DNA of 64,000 nt from Solidesulfovibrio carbinoliphilus subsp. oakridgensis (GTDB taxonomy: Bacteria; Desulfobacterota; Desulfovibrionia; Desulfovibrionales; Desulfovibrionaceae), in the NCBI RefSeq assembly GCF_000177215.2, contig NZ_CM001368.1, forward strand, positions 3,992,125-4,056,124, written 5' to 3'. A program made the translations under genes and the position numbers. Below the pieces are notes generated by a model. That model ran no database searches and was not told the origin of the DNA. It saw only the letters and a program-made list of their open reading frames with translations. How positions within the stretch are numbered: position 1 is the first letter of the stretch; every line of letters begins with the position of its first letter. This document shows, in pieces, positions 13,672 to 21,451 of this stretch.

Positions 13672-14234
13672 GCCAACCAATCGAACATTGTTGCGTCTGC
13701 GACAACCCGACCGGGCGCGCCGGCATAGGCGAGGACAGCCTTTACGTGGGCGACGACGGGCCGTTTTGCGAAAGCTGTTTCGCGGAGGCCGAGCACCACA
13801 GGTCAACGGTGCAGCGGTTGAAGGCGGCGGAGGCCGAGCGTGACCAGTGGGAACGCCTCTACAACGATGCCGCCCAATGCAGAGACGCCGTTATCAAGGA
13901 GAGGACGGAGTTTAAGGCCCGCGCCGAAGCGGCGGAGGACCAGCTTGCAATCGTTTTCGGTCTTGCTGCTGACGCTGAAGTCGGGGCCTGCGGCGTTGAT
14001 TGGGCCTTAAAAAACATCCGCAAGGTTTCGTTTGGGGACACCACGGCGCCTCATCCCGGTCGAGACTGGCGCAAGCGCGCCGAAGCGGCAGAGGCCGAGG
14101 TCGGCAGGCTGACGGGGGAGAGGGACGCCGCCGTTGCAGCGAAAGAGGCGGCGGCGGATGGGCTGGTTACGTGTCTCCGCGCCATCCTCGCCGGCCACGC
14201 CCCCGCGCCTGAAACGGAAAAAGACCATGGGTGA
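13668..14234 (+). CDS. Zinc-finger plus coiled-coil phage protein
   Basis: A 188-residue protein. Residues 8-45 hold CCVCDNPTGRAG and FCESCFAEAEHH, a CxxC...CxxC zinc finger. Residues 50-100 and 130-165 are Ala/Glu/Arg-rich helices that score by eye as coiled coils (AAEAERDQWERLY, AEAAEAEVGRLTGERD). It overlaps its neighbours by four and eight bases. No enzyme motif. It may be a scaffold; the role is not known. Confidence 0.65.
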   Translation: MSQPIEHCCVCDNPTGRAGIGEDSLYVGDDGPFCESCFAEAEHHRSTVQRLKAAEAERDQWERLYNDAAQCRDAVIKERTEFKARAEAAEDQLAIVFGLAADAEVGACGVDWALKNIRKVSFGDTTAPHPGRDWRKRAEAAEAEVGRLTGERDAAVAAKEAAADGLVTCLRAILAGHAPAPETEKDHG

Positions 14235-14598
14235 CTCGCCAAATCTTGTACCTTGCCACTGGTGCAAGAGTCCAAAAATCAAATTCACTCCACCAGATGG
14301 ACTTGCTTGGTATTGTACCGGCCTCGTTCAATGCCAGGATTGCGGGAGTGGAGTCGTAGCAAGGGATGCCGTCACGGCATGGAATTCCTTGCACGAGACA
14401 CCTCCCGCGCCTACCGCCCCCACCGACGCCGCGACGGGCGGGAAGAGGGAGCGGCGGCTGGAGGAGGCGTTGAAAGGATTGGTCGCTATCCTTTCCATGC
14501 CAATCCCTGTCAATCCGACGATCTGGTGGTCCACGCTTAACGACCACGTAGTCATCGCCCGCGCCGCCCTGGCCGGCACCACGGAGGGAGCATCATGA
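14227..14598 (+). CDS. Lar-like restriction-alleviation zinc protein
   Basis: A 123-residue protein. PCHWCKSPKIKF, then VQCQDCGSGVVARDAVTAWN gives the Lar-family frame CxxC...CxxCG...A..WN (residues 9-54). Lar proteins of Rac-like prophages reduce type I restriction. The C-terminal half (residues 70-120) is helical and outside the Lar core. The assignment rests on the Cys pattern and final W-N and could equally denote a general zinc-ribbon phage protein. Confidence 0.62.
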   Translation: MGDSPNLVPCHWCKSPKIKFTPPDGLAWYCTGLVQCQDCGSGVVARDAVTAWNSLHETPPAPTAPTDAATGGKRERRLEEALKGLVAILSMPIPVNPTIWWSTLNDHVVIARAALAGTTEGAS

Positions 14599-14801
14599 GC
14601 GACCATGAAGCCGTCGCCGTCAGACTCGAACGGTCGGTGCAGTTTTGGCGTACTCGCGTCCGTGAACTCAAGGACCACCTGCGAAAAATCGAGGACATGG
14701 CCAACGAGTCGCCCAACGCCGGGCACGATCCCTGGCAGATGCTGGCCGACATATCCAACTCCGTCCACGACGCCCTGAACGCCAAGGAGCCCACCCCATG
14801 A
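14595..14801 (+). CDS. Small helical phage protein
   Basis: A 68-residue, mostly helical, charged protein (RLERSVQFWRTRVRELKDHLRKIEDMANE, located at residues 10-38). No family recognised. It overlaps both neighbours by four bases, which supports coupled translation. Confidence 0.6.
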   Translation: MSDHEAVAVRLERSVQFWRTRVRELKDHLRKIEDMANESPNAGHDPWQMLADISNSVHDALNAKEPTP

Positions 14802-15010
14802 CCACCATCATCACCACATCCGGCCACCCCGTCCGCCTGGACCCGGTACACTACATCCTGGCGCGCCCCGAGGACGTGGCCGAGCAACAGGCGTTTGCCG
14901 CTCTGGCCGAGGCTGGACGCGAGGACGAGGTGTTTCGGAGACTGGACGCGGCGCGGACGGCTTGTGTCGGGAGGATTGAGGCGCGGAGGATCGGGGGGAA
15001 GGCGGTATGA
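14798..15010 (+). CDS. Small phage protein
   Basis: A 70-residue protein that begins with a beta-strand Thr/Ile run (TTIITTSGHPVRLDPVHY) and ends with an acidic-basic helix. No family recognised. It is directly upstream of the YqaJ gene with a four-base overlap, so it may be an accessory of the recombination pair. Confidence 0.6.
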   Translation: MTTIITTSGHPVRLDPVHYILARPEDVAEQQAFAALAEAGREDEVFRRLDAARTACVGRIEARRIGGKAV

Positions 15011-15888
15011 CGGCCGGCGTCTGGCAAATCCCCACGCACGGCATGCCTCGCCCCACGTGGCTGGCCCTGCGCCTAGAAGGCTTGGGGGGATCGGACGCCG
15101 CCGCCGCCTGCGGACTCTCGCCGTGGAAAAGCGTCTACGGCCTCTGGCTGGAAAAGACCGAAGCCACAGAGCCGACCGAGGACGAAGATCGTCACCTGCA
15201 ATGGGGCCGGCTCATCGAGGAGCCCATCCTATTGGCGGCCAGGGAAGAGACAGGCCTCGCCATACAGCCCCACCGTTTCATGGTCTTCAATCGGTCCTAC
15301 CCGTGGGCCTACTACGACACTGACGGAGTGCTCGGGGAAGACGGAATTTTTGAGGCCAAAAGCGCCAACGGCAAAAGCGACGAGTGGGGCCAGCCCGGGA
15401 CCGACGAAATCCCTATGCCCTACCTGCTCCAGGTTCAGCACGGCATGGCCGTGATGGGCAAGGCCTTTGCCATCCTCGCCGTGAGCCGGTGGGGCCGCTG
15501 GCCGGATATTTACCGGGTGGAACGCCACGAGAGCCTGATTGCCGGCCTCATGCGCAAGGAGGCGGCTTTCTGGGATCGCGTGGAGCGCAACCAGGAACCG
15601 CCGATGGACTGGGAACACCCACAAGCCACGGCCGAGATCCAGGCCGCCTACCCGGGCACGGATGGGACCACGGTTGACCTGCCGGCCGAGGCTGCCCGCT
15701 GGCACGAAACCGTGGCCGAAGCCAACGCCGAGATAGCCGCCGCCGAAGCGGTCAAGGCCCGATTCCTCGCAAAGATTCGCAAGACCATGGGCAACGCGGC
15801 CGTGGGCATGCTCCCAGACGGCACGGCCTACACCAGAAAGCAGAACGCAAACGGAAAAATCATCCTGCGGCACGTGAAGCGGCCGTAG
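15007..15888 (+). CDS. YqaJ-family phage exonuclease
   Basis: A 293-residue lambda-exonuclease-like recombinase. WLALRLEGLGGSDAAAACGLSPW (residues 19-41) is the opening YqaJ motif, QWGRLIEEPIL holds the first catalytic Glu, DGVLGEDGIFEAKSA holds the Asp and the ExK pair of the PD-(D/E)XK site, and MPYLLQVQHGMAVMG is the conserved helix. The last 90 residues are a helical extension. It chews one strand from dsDNA ends so that RecT, encoded just downstream, can anneal the remaining strand. Confidence 0.93.
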   Translation: MTAGVWQIPTHGMPRPTWLALRLEGLGGSDAAAACGLSPWKSVYGLWLEKTEATEPTEDEDRHLQWGRLIEEPILLAAREETGLAIQPHRFMVFNRSYPWAYYDTDGVLGEDGIFEAKSANGKSDEWGQPGTDEIPMPYLLQVQHGMAVMGKAFAILAVSRWGRWPDIYRVERHESLIAGLMRKEAAFWDRVERNQEPPMDWEHPQATAEIQAAYPGTDGTTVDLPAEAARWHETVAEANAEIAAAEAVKARFLAKIRKTMGNAAVGMLPDGTAYTRKQNANGKIILRHVKRP

Positions 15889-15899
15889 CGGAGGACGAA

Positions 15900-16874
15900 A
15901 TGTCGAACGGAAATCTTCCCCAGGAGAGCGGCGGCGCGTCCGTTGCCGCGTTGATCCAGCAGCAGATCCCGGCCATCGCCATGGCCGTGTCCGGCGGTAC
16001 GAAAGAGGAGCGCCAGAAGCGGGCTGAACGTTTCGCCCGGGTGGCCCTGACCACGATCCGCAACAATGACAAGCTTGCCCAATGCCGTGTCGAAAGCCTT
16101 CTCGGCGCGCTCATGACGTCGGCCAGCCTCAACCTGGAGATCGATCCCAGGGGATTGGCCTATCTCATCCCCTATGGCCGGGAGGCGCAACTCCAGATCG
16201 GCTACAAGGGGATCAAGGAACTGGCCTACCGGGCCGGAGGCATCAAGGCGATCTATGCCGAGGTTGTCTATAAACCCGAGGTAGAGGCCGGCATGTTCAC
16301 CATCGAAATCGGCCTGTCCCGCAGTCTGACCCACAAGCTTGACCCCCTGCGCCCGGAACTGCGCAACGGTGACCTTGTCCTGGCCTATGCCGTGGCCGAA
16401 ATGGAGGATGGCCGCCGGCACTTTGCCTACTGTCTGCGGGACGAGGTCGAAAAGCGCCGCAAGACGAGCAAGATGAATACCGCTTCCCCGGACAGCACCT
16501 GGGGGAAGTGGGCCGAGGAAATGTGGCGCAAGACCGCCGTCAAGAAGCTCTGCAAAGACCTCCCGCAAAGCACCGAAGATGCCATGGCAAAGGCCGTAGC
16601 CCTGGACGATCAGGCCGAAGCCGGTGTCCCGCAGACATTCGACCTCCCCAAGGATTTCATCGACGTGACCCCGGAGCCGAAAACGGCCAGCGACAGGGCG
16701 GCGCAGGTTCTGGGCAAGACGGAAGCCGAAGCAGCGCCGCCGGTCGACGCCCCCACGTCCGTCCCCTGCCCCAACCGGCCCAACGATGAGACCGGCGGCT
16801 TTTGGGACGTAAAGGCAACCGTCTGCGAGGGCTGTATGGACCGGGGCGGGTGTCCGTCGTGGGTGGCCGCCTAA
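15900..16874 (+). CDS. recT: RecT-family ssDNA annealing protein
   Basis: A 324-residue protein. Residues 40-200 match RecT: RFARVALTTIRNN, LLGALMTSASLNLEIDPRG, AYLIPYGREAQLQIGYKGI, then KMNTASPDSTWGKWAEEMWRKTAVKKLCKDLP. Residues 205-320 are an unusual tail: a Pro/Ala-rich linker, then PCPNRP, CEGCMDRGGCPSW, four Cys that may bind zinc. RecT coats and anneals ssDNA with YqaJ. The ATG is 9 bp from the YqaJ stop. The last base of the stop codon is shared with the next start. Confidence 0.93.
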   Translation: MSNGNLPQESGGASVAALIQQQIPAIAMAVSGGTKEERQKRAERFARVALTTIRNNDKLAQCRVESLLGALMTSASLNLEIDPRGLAYLIPYGREAQLQIGYKGIKELAYRAGGIKAIYAEVVYKPEVEAGMFTIEIGLSRSLTHKLDPLRPELRNGDLVLAYAVAEMEDGRRHFAYCLRDEVEKRRKTSKMNTASPDSTWGKWAEEMWRKTAVKKLCKDLPQSTEDAMAKAVALDDQAEAGVPQTFDLPKDFIDVTPEPKTASDRAAQVLGKTEAEAAPPVDAPTSVPCPNRPNDETGGFWDVKATVCEGCMDRGGCPSWVAA

Positions 16875-16993
16875 TGCCCACCACCACCCCCGAAATCGAC
16901 GCCGCCGTGTCCGCCCTGCTGGCCATCGTGGAGCGGGCGCGGCGGGAGAAGGAGGAGAACCCCCATGGCAAGCAAACGTGCAGTCCGGCGTAA
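16874..16993 (+). CDS. 39-residue helical peptide
   Basis: ATG overlaps the recT stop (TAATG) and encodes MPTTTPEIDAAVSALLAIV followed by a basic helix. Its tail overlaps the next gene by 29 bp. The start is well placed for termination-reinitiation. Function unknown. Confidence 0.5.
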   Translation: MPTTTPEIDAAVSALLAIVERARREKEENPHGKQTCSPA

Positions 16994-17156
16994 AGCCTGC
17001 ACCGGAAAGATTCGCCATCCCACCCTGGAGCAGGCGCAGGCCATGGCCCGGAATGGGACTATGCCGTACCGCTGCCCGTTTTGTGGCGGCTATCATTGCG
17101 GCCATCCATGCGGGTTCAAGCGGCAATTCAAAAAGCCGAACGGTCGCCGGTACTGA
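16965..17156 (+). CDS. Small basic zinc-binding phage protein
   Basis: A 63-residue, highly basic protein with YRCPFCGGYHCGHPCGFKRQ near the C-terminus, a dense Cys/His site, and an N-terminal helix (EQAQAMARNG). This form, with 'RCPFC..YHxGH', is common in prophages and is annotated only as hypothetical. It probably binds nucleic acid. Confidence 0.7.
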   Translation: MASKRAVRRKACTGKIRHPTLEQAQAMARNGTMPYRCPFCGGYHCGHPCGFKRQFKKPNGRRY

Positions 17157-17217
17157 ACGGCGACGTTTACCCCGGCCGGGGCGCGGGTCCTGGCCGGGGG
17201 ACGAGGAGGAGAGGACC

Positions 17218-17490
17218 ATGCTCGAATGGACTGAGGAATACGACGACCACGACAACACCATCTATGCGGCCCCAGGAATCTACACGGATGAATGCGGCAG
17301 CCCGCAGTTCTATTATCGCATTAAGCCCATCCTTGAGGAGGACCAAATCAAATTCTCGACGGGGGGAACGGACGAAGAGTTGCTTCCCAAGAACAGGCGG
17401 CCAGTATTTGAAAGCCTGGGAGGCGCAAAGATCTATTGCGAAATAGACCACAAAGAACACTGCCGGCAGTGCGCCGCGCATCAAGAATAA
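17218..17490 (+). CDS. Phage hypothetical protein
   Basis: A 90-residue acidic protein rich in Tyr at the N-terminus (WTEEYDDHDNTIY) and with CRQCAAHQE at the end. ATG 17218 follows GGAGGAGAGG. No family recognised. It stands in front of the RdgC gene with 25 bp between them. Confidence 0.6.
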   Translation: MLEWTEEYDDHDNTIYAAPGIYTDECGSPQFYYRIKPILEEDQIKFSTGGTDEELLPKNRRPVFESLGGAKIYCEIDHKEHCRQCAAHQE

Positions 17491-17515
17491 TCAGATTCCA
17501 CAAGGAGATTCCACC

Positions 17516-18475
17516 ATGAGCTTCAAGCGAGGCACCACGGCCCTCACTGTGTACCAGACGACCCAGGCCGGCCAGATCACCGGCGAACTGCTCCAACGTT
17601 TCGCCCTCCTGTCCATCGACGGCACGGCCGATGAGCGCGGCCAGGGGCTCGTGCCCTTTGACACCCCGCTGGATCACGCGTCCTGGCCCATGGCGCAGAA
17701 CTTCGCCGGACAGTTCGCCCTGTTCTGCCTGCGCGTGGACACCCGCCGCATCCCGGCGGCCGTGATGAAAAAGCATCTGGCCGAGGCCATGTCCAAGGAG
17801 AAGGAGGCCATGGTGGCCGATGGCAAGGCCTTCATTTCCAAGGACCGCAAGCGCGAGATCAAGGATCGGGTCAAGCTGCAACTTCTCGCCCGCACCGAGC
17901 CGGCCCCGGCCATTGTCGAGGTCGCCGTGGACCGCACGTCCGGCCGCGTCTTTTTCGGCTCCACGGCCATCAAGATGAAGGACACGTTTGAGGCTCTGTG
18001 GTTCGCCATGACCGGGGAGCGACTGGTCGAGCAGACGCCGGAAACCATCCTCGAAGATCCCTATGGAGTCGGCCACGGCGTTGCACTGCTGACCGCCGCC
18101 TACAACGGGGGTCTGCACCTGGACAACGGCATGGAAATCGTCGTGGAGAAGAAGGCCACTATCCGCAGCGCGACCACCACCATGGCCGTCACAGCCGTCG
18201 ATTTGGACAACGTGGGCGAGGCGGTCAAGCAGCTTACGGCCGTCGAGATCACCAAGGCCAAAATCGGCATCGAATACGACGGAAACAGCTTCGACCTGAC
18301 CGTGACGCCTGACCTTGGGATGACCGGCATCAAGCTCCCCAAGACGCAGCCCAAGGCCGAAGAGGGCGATGACCCGGACGCCCTGTTGCTTGAGCGGCTG
18401 TACCTGCTCGGCCAGGTTGTGGACGTGCTGCACCGGGCCCTGCGCGAGACGGTGGTGGCCGAGGAGGCGGCATGA
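17516..18475 (+). CDS. rdgC: RdgC-like recombination-associated protein
   Basis: A 319-residue protein matching RdgC in order: FKRGTTALTVYQT at the start, LVPFDTPLDHASW and QNFAGQFALFCLRVDTRRIP in the first third, FISKDRKREIKDRVKLQLL at residues 105-123, then SGRVFFGSTAIKMKDTFEALW. RdgC forms a ring on dsDNA and restrains RecA. In a phage with YqaJ/RecT it may shift recombination away from RecA or affect RecA-driven induction. The start has GGAG 8 bp upstream. It overlaps the next gene by four bases. Confidence 0.88.
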   Translation: MSFKRGTTALTVYQTTQAGQITGELLQRFALLSIDGTADERGQGLVPFDTPLDHASWPMAQNFAGQFALFCLRVDTRRIPAAVMKKHLAEAMSKEKEAMVADGKAFISKDRKREIKDRVKLQLLARTEPAPAIVEVAVDRTSGRVFFGSTAIKMKDTFEALWFAMTGERLVEQTPETILEDPYGVGHGVALLTAAYNGGLHLDNGMEIVVEKKATIRSATTTMAVTAVDLDNVGEAVKQLTAVEITKAKIGIEYDGNSFDLTVTPDLGMTGIKLPKTQPKAEEGDDPDALLLERLYLLGQVVDVLHRALRETVVAEEAA

Positions 18476-18753
18476 GCGCCATCGTGTGGCTTTGCGTCAT
18501 CCTGGCCGGTCTTGGGCACATGGGTGCTTACGTCTTCGGCCTCAACGGCTGGTCTGTAGTTGCCGTCATCCTGGCCCTTGCCCTGTGGACCGCCGGCGTC
18601 ATGGCATCAAGCATGATCGTCTCCGTCAAGCAGCTCGAACACGTCAAGATTCGCAAAATCGTGGACGGCGAGGAGAAGGTCCTTGTGACACTCAGGCTCG
18701 GGCCTTTTGGCTACACCATCGACGTGCCGGAAGAGGTCAAGATCGAAAAGTAG
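18472..18753 (+). CDS. Two-TM phage membrane protein
   Basis: A 93-residue protein with two membrane segments (IVWLCVILAGLGHMGAYVF and SVVAVILALALWTAGVMA), then a polar beta-rich tail of 45 residues with VDGEEKVLVTLRLG. It overlaps the RdgC gene by four bases. Not recognised. It could be a holin-like or exclusion protein, but the long cytosolic tail argues against a plain holin. Confidence 0.65.
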   Translation: MSAIVWLCVILAGLGHMGAYVFGLNGWSVVAVILALALWTAGVMASSMIVSVKQLEHVKIRKIVDGEEKVLVTLRLGPFGYTIDVPEEVKIEK

Positions 18754-18851
18754 CCCCGCCTCCGACCGGCCCTGTCCCGCGAGGGGCCGGTTCCTGCCGA
18801 TCCCGGGGCGATGTCCTGGGATTGGGAGGAGCCGAAAAAGGAGAAGACGCC

Positions 18852-19139
18852 ATGAGCAAGAAGCACGAACTCAAGACCGACCCCGCCGTATTTCAGGACG
18901 TCTATTCCGGCGAAAAAACCTGGGAGATTCGCCGGGACGACCGGAACTTTTGCGTGGACGACTGTCTGCTGTTGCTCGAAACGCAGCACACCGGTCAGGA
19001 AATGCAGGACGGGAAGCCCCTCGTTTACACGGGACGCGCCGTCCTTGCCCATGTCACCTACGTATTCTCCGGCCCGGCCTACGGGCTCGCGGCCGGGTGG
19101 TGCATCATGTCGATAAAGATGGTGGGGAGTAGGTCATGA
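18852..19139 (+). CDS. DUF3850 (ASCH-like) phage protein
   Basis: A 95-residue protein: HELKTDPAVFQDVYSGEKTWEIRRDDRNF, CVDDCLLLLE, TGRAVLAHVTYVF, then a final GWCIMSIKM. This is the DUF3850 form of the ASCH/PUA fold, which is linked to RNA or modified-nucleotide binding. The next gene has a related ASCH-like layout. ATG 18852 follows GGAGAAG. Confidence 0.8.
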   Translation: MSKKHELKTDPAVFQDVYSGEKTWEIRRDDRNFCVDDCLLLLETQHTGQEMQDGKPLVYTGRAVLAHVTYVFSGPAYGLAAGWCIMSIKMVGSRS

Positions 19140-19744
19140 AAACCCGCTTCCTCATCCTCTTCCCCCACGAAGTCCGTGCCGCGCTGGCGGGTACGTTGGG
19201 GTTGGTTGTGCGGCCGGTGAATGGTTTGCCGCACCAGCGGTTTACAAGAGCCAGAACGAACGGAATTTATTTGGGCCTGACAATACCCCCGGGCAAATGG
19301 CTTTTTGACTACAACGAGTCGGAAGAGATCAGGATCAAAAAGTGCCCCTTCGGCGTCCCCGGCGACCGGCTGTGCTGCAAGGAGACGTGGGGGCACACCG
19401 GACAAGTCTGGAAAGCAAAAGACGCTGCCAGCGCAACGGACGGTCAGGTTGTCTACCAAGTTTCGCATGACGTAGACGGCCCCGACTTCCGGTGGTGGAG
19501 CCCCGCCACCATGCCGGCCTGGGCGTCCAGGATCACGCTGGATGTGGTGGGGGTGCGCGTGATGCGGGCGCAGGAGTTGACGGAAGAGGATGCAAAGGCG
19601 GCGGGGATTGTAAACGTCGATGAGCGCAAGTGGGTCACCAATGTTCTGCACTTCAAGCGCCTTTGGGACTCCCACTATGCCAAGCGCGGCCTCGGTTGGG
19701 ACGCCAATCCATGGGCGTGGGCTGTGGCGGTCAGGAGACCCTAG
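19136..19744 (+). CDS. ASCH-like phage protein
   Basis: A 202-residue protein. FPHEVRAALAGTLGLVVRPV at the start, CPFGVPGDRLCCKETWG in the middle, then MPAWASRITLDVVGVRVMRAQELTEEDAKAAG and a terminal LWDSHYAKRGLGWDANPWAWAV. This frame is widespread in phages and belongs to the ASCH-like group, with a predicted nucleotide- or RNA-binding role. It overlaps the DUF3850 gene by four bases, so two related folds lie in tandem. Confidence 0.75.
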   Translation: MKTRFLILFPHEVRAALAGTLGLVVRPVNGLPHQRFTRARTNGIYLGLTIPPGKWLFDYNESEEIRIKKCPFGVPGDRLCCKETWGHTGQVWKAKDAASATDGQVVYQVSHDVDGPDFRWWSPATMPAWASRITLDVVGVRVMRAQELTEEDAKAAGIVNVDERKWVTNVLHFKRLWDSHYAKRGLGWDANPWAWAVAVRRP

Positions 19745-19746
19745 CC

Positions 19747-20253
19747 ATGGGCCAAGCATCCCGACGCGGCAAAATCGACACGGTGGCCGTCCACCACCTC
19801 GGCACGCTCCAAATCAAAATGTCCCTCGCCGCCGTGTGGGTATCCCGCATGGCCCACGAGTTCGAGGCCGACCCTGAGATAACCCAGCTGGTCGGGTGGA
19901 TGGAACCGCCTTTCCTGGCCTGCCTGCGCGAGTGCGGGGCCGACAGCGACCAGCACATCCGCCCCACCGTCTGCCGCCGGGCCGAGCGCGAGATACGCGA
20001 CTTCGAGCGCATCAGGATGCGCCACCTCGGCCACCCCATGGACGCGGATGGTTGGGCCGCGTGGCTGGTGACGCTCGACGCGATTGTCCACGACGCCATT
20101 GCCGAGTGGGCAGGCGGGGAGTGTTGGGACGAACTGGCGAAGCGGTTTCGCAGTGTAACGCGCATCTTTTTGTCCAAGGCCAAAAATCCGAAGCAGGCCG
20201 AGTGGAAAGGCGCGTTGGTCTACCAGCAAGGAGCCAAGGAGTTGAACTGGTGA
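19747..20253 (+). CDS. Phage hypothetical protein
   Basis: A 168-residue helical protein from ATG 19747, two bases after the previous stop. Contains MPPFLACLRECGADSD-like and FERIRMRHLGHPMDADGW segments and a C-terminal WKGALVYQQGAKELNW. No family recognised. Its stop overlaps the GTG of the next gene by three bases. Confidence 0.6.
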   Translation: MGQASRRGKIDTVAVHHLGTLQIKMSLAAVWVSRMAHEFEADPEITQLVGWMEPPFLACLRECGADSDQHIRPTVCRRAEREIRDFERIRMRHLGHPMDADGWAAWLVTLDAIVHDAIAEWAGGECWDELAKRFRSVTRIFLSKAKNPKQAEWKGALVYQQGAKELNW

Positions 20254-20423
20254 AACAGCAAGCCGCCGCCAAAAAGTATCAGGGCTACGTCAAGCGGACG
20301 ACCAAGTGCTGCCGGCACTGCAAGTTCCGCGAACCAGGGACAGGGGCCGACACGTGTCGGATGGGGGCGTTCCCTGTGGCGCAGTTGGGGTTTTGCGACT
20401 TTTACGAGGAGAAAGGGAAGTGA
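20250..20423 (+). CDS. Small Cys-rich phage protein, family member 2
   Basis: A 57-residue protein with a GTG start that overlaps the previous stop (GTGA). YQGYVK, CCRHCKFREPG, TCRMGAFPVAQLGFCDFYEE form the same Cys order as the protein at 12469-12690. A zinc site is likely. The two copies stand at opposite ends of the rightward arm. Confidence 0.72.
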   Translation: MKQQAAAKKYQGYVKRTTKCCRHCKFREPGTGADTCRMGAFPVAQLGFCDFYEEKGK

Positions 20424-20731
20424 TGGCCAAGATTGAAGAGATACGGGCGCGGCTGGCGGCGGCGCACGATACAGGCCAGGGGTTTAAAAACCTTTGCATG
20501 TCCAAAGATAGCGTAGGGTATCACGCGGAAGAAGATCTCGCCTACCTTCTGGCCCGCGTGGAGAAGCTGGAGCGGGTGGCGGAGGCAGGCCGGAGACTGA
20601 TTACGCAGGATGCTTTGCGGTCCCGGGCCGGTGGGGCGGTCCTTGTGGGGTCTGGAGATTTCAATGGTCTTGACGGTGCCCTCGCCGCGCTCGACGCCGA
20701 CGAGAAGGGGGAGGCCGCCCATGCCCGATAA
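20423..20731 (+). CDS. Phage hypothetical protein
   Basis: A 102-residue protein. IEEIRARLAAAHDTG, AEEDLAYLLARVEKLERVAEAGRRL (residues 38-60) and a Gly/Asp-rich end with LDGALAALDA. This N-terminal form is frequent in prophages of unknown role. It overlaps its neighbours by one and eleven bases. Confidence 0.62.
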   Translation: MAKIEEIRARLAAAHDTGQGFKNLCMSKDSVGYHAEEDLAYLLARVEKLERVAEAGRRLITQDALRSRAGGAVLVGSGDFNGLDGALAALDADEKGEAAHAR

Positions 20732-20975
20732 ATCACCCCTTGCCCAGGCCGCAGAGAATGCCGTCACGAAAGCCCTGTACGCCGCATGGGCAGTCTCTTG
20801 GGCCGCTCACGTCGACGCAGAAGGTTTTAGGGAAGCCTTCGAGGAAACGGCCGAAGAAGCCGCCGATCGTGCAGCCAGGGCGGTTGAAGCTGCCGAGGAT
20901 GCCCTGAGGGCTGCGGGGGTCGATCCCGGAGTCCATCAGGGGCGCGGCGAGATCCAGGAGGTGCGCCATGCCTGA
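20721..20975 (+). CDS. Small Ala-rich helical phage protein
   Basis: An 84-residue protein, mostly Ala/Glu-rich helix (NAVTKALYAAWAVSWAAHVD, EETAEEAADRAARAVEAAE). No family recognised. It overlaps both neighbours, which supports it as a real gene, although its composition is simple. Confidence 0.5.
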   Translation: MPDKSPLAQAAENAVTKALYAAWAVSWAAHVDAEGFREAFEETAEEAADRAARAVEAAEDALRAAGVDPGVHQGRGEIQEVRHA

Positions 20976-21267
20976 TGCCGGCAATGGAATCACGCGATGC
21001 GAATACTGCGGCAGTTCGTGCGGGTGCGGCGCGGATTGCCCGGCCCCGCACAACATCCTTATGGACGACTCGCAGAAACTGGCGGCCATGTATCGCCGGT
21101 TCGAGGCGGACCAGGATCGGATCGAGGAATTGCGGGCACAGGTCTGCCGGCTGCAACGGGCGCTGGCCCCCATCCTGGCCCACGCCGACGATCACCCCGA
21201 CTCGGCCCCGCTACGGTACAGCGCGATAAGGTGCCAGGGGATCAAGGAGGAGGTGGAGAATGCCTAG
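20968..21267 (+). CDS. Cys-rich plus coiled-coil phage protein
   Basis: A 99-residue protein with CEYCGSSCGCGADCPAPH at residues 11-28, a very dense Cys site, then a helical segment (KLAAMYRRFEADQDRIEELRAQ) and a tail with one Cys. It fits a zinc finger joined to a coiled coil, as in the gene at 13668. It overlaps its neighbours by eight bases on each side. Confidence 0.6.
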   Translation: MPDAGNGITRCEYCGSSCGCGADCPAPHNILMDDSQKLAAMYRRFEADQDRIEELRAQVCRLQRALAPILAHADDHPDSAPLRYSAIRCQGIKEEVENA

Positions 21268-21448
21268 CACCGACATAACAAAATGCCCCGGCTCAGACGC
21301 CCAGCTTTGCGCGTCCTGTTGGCGCAACCTCTGCCCAGCCCAGGACCGCCAGTCGTGGGCAAGCTGGACGGTGCAGACCAGGGGGCGGGCATGGTGCGAG
21401 GGGTATTTGATGGTGTCCGTGCCGGCCGGGAATTTGAGGGAGGAGTAG
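21260..21448 (+). CDS. Small Cys/Trp-rich phage protein
   Basis: A 62-residue protein: KCPGSDAQLCASCWRNLCP and a middle with three Trp (QSWASWTVQTRGRAWCEGY). A five-Cys zinc or disulfide site is likely. It ends three bases before the excisionase-like gene. Function unknown. Confidence 0.6.
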   Translation: MPSTDITKCPGSDAQLCASCWRNLCPAQDRQSWASWTVQTRGRAWCEGYLMVSVPAGNLREE

Positions 21449-21451
21449 GGG

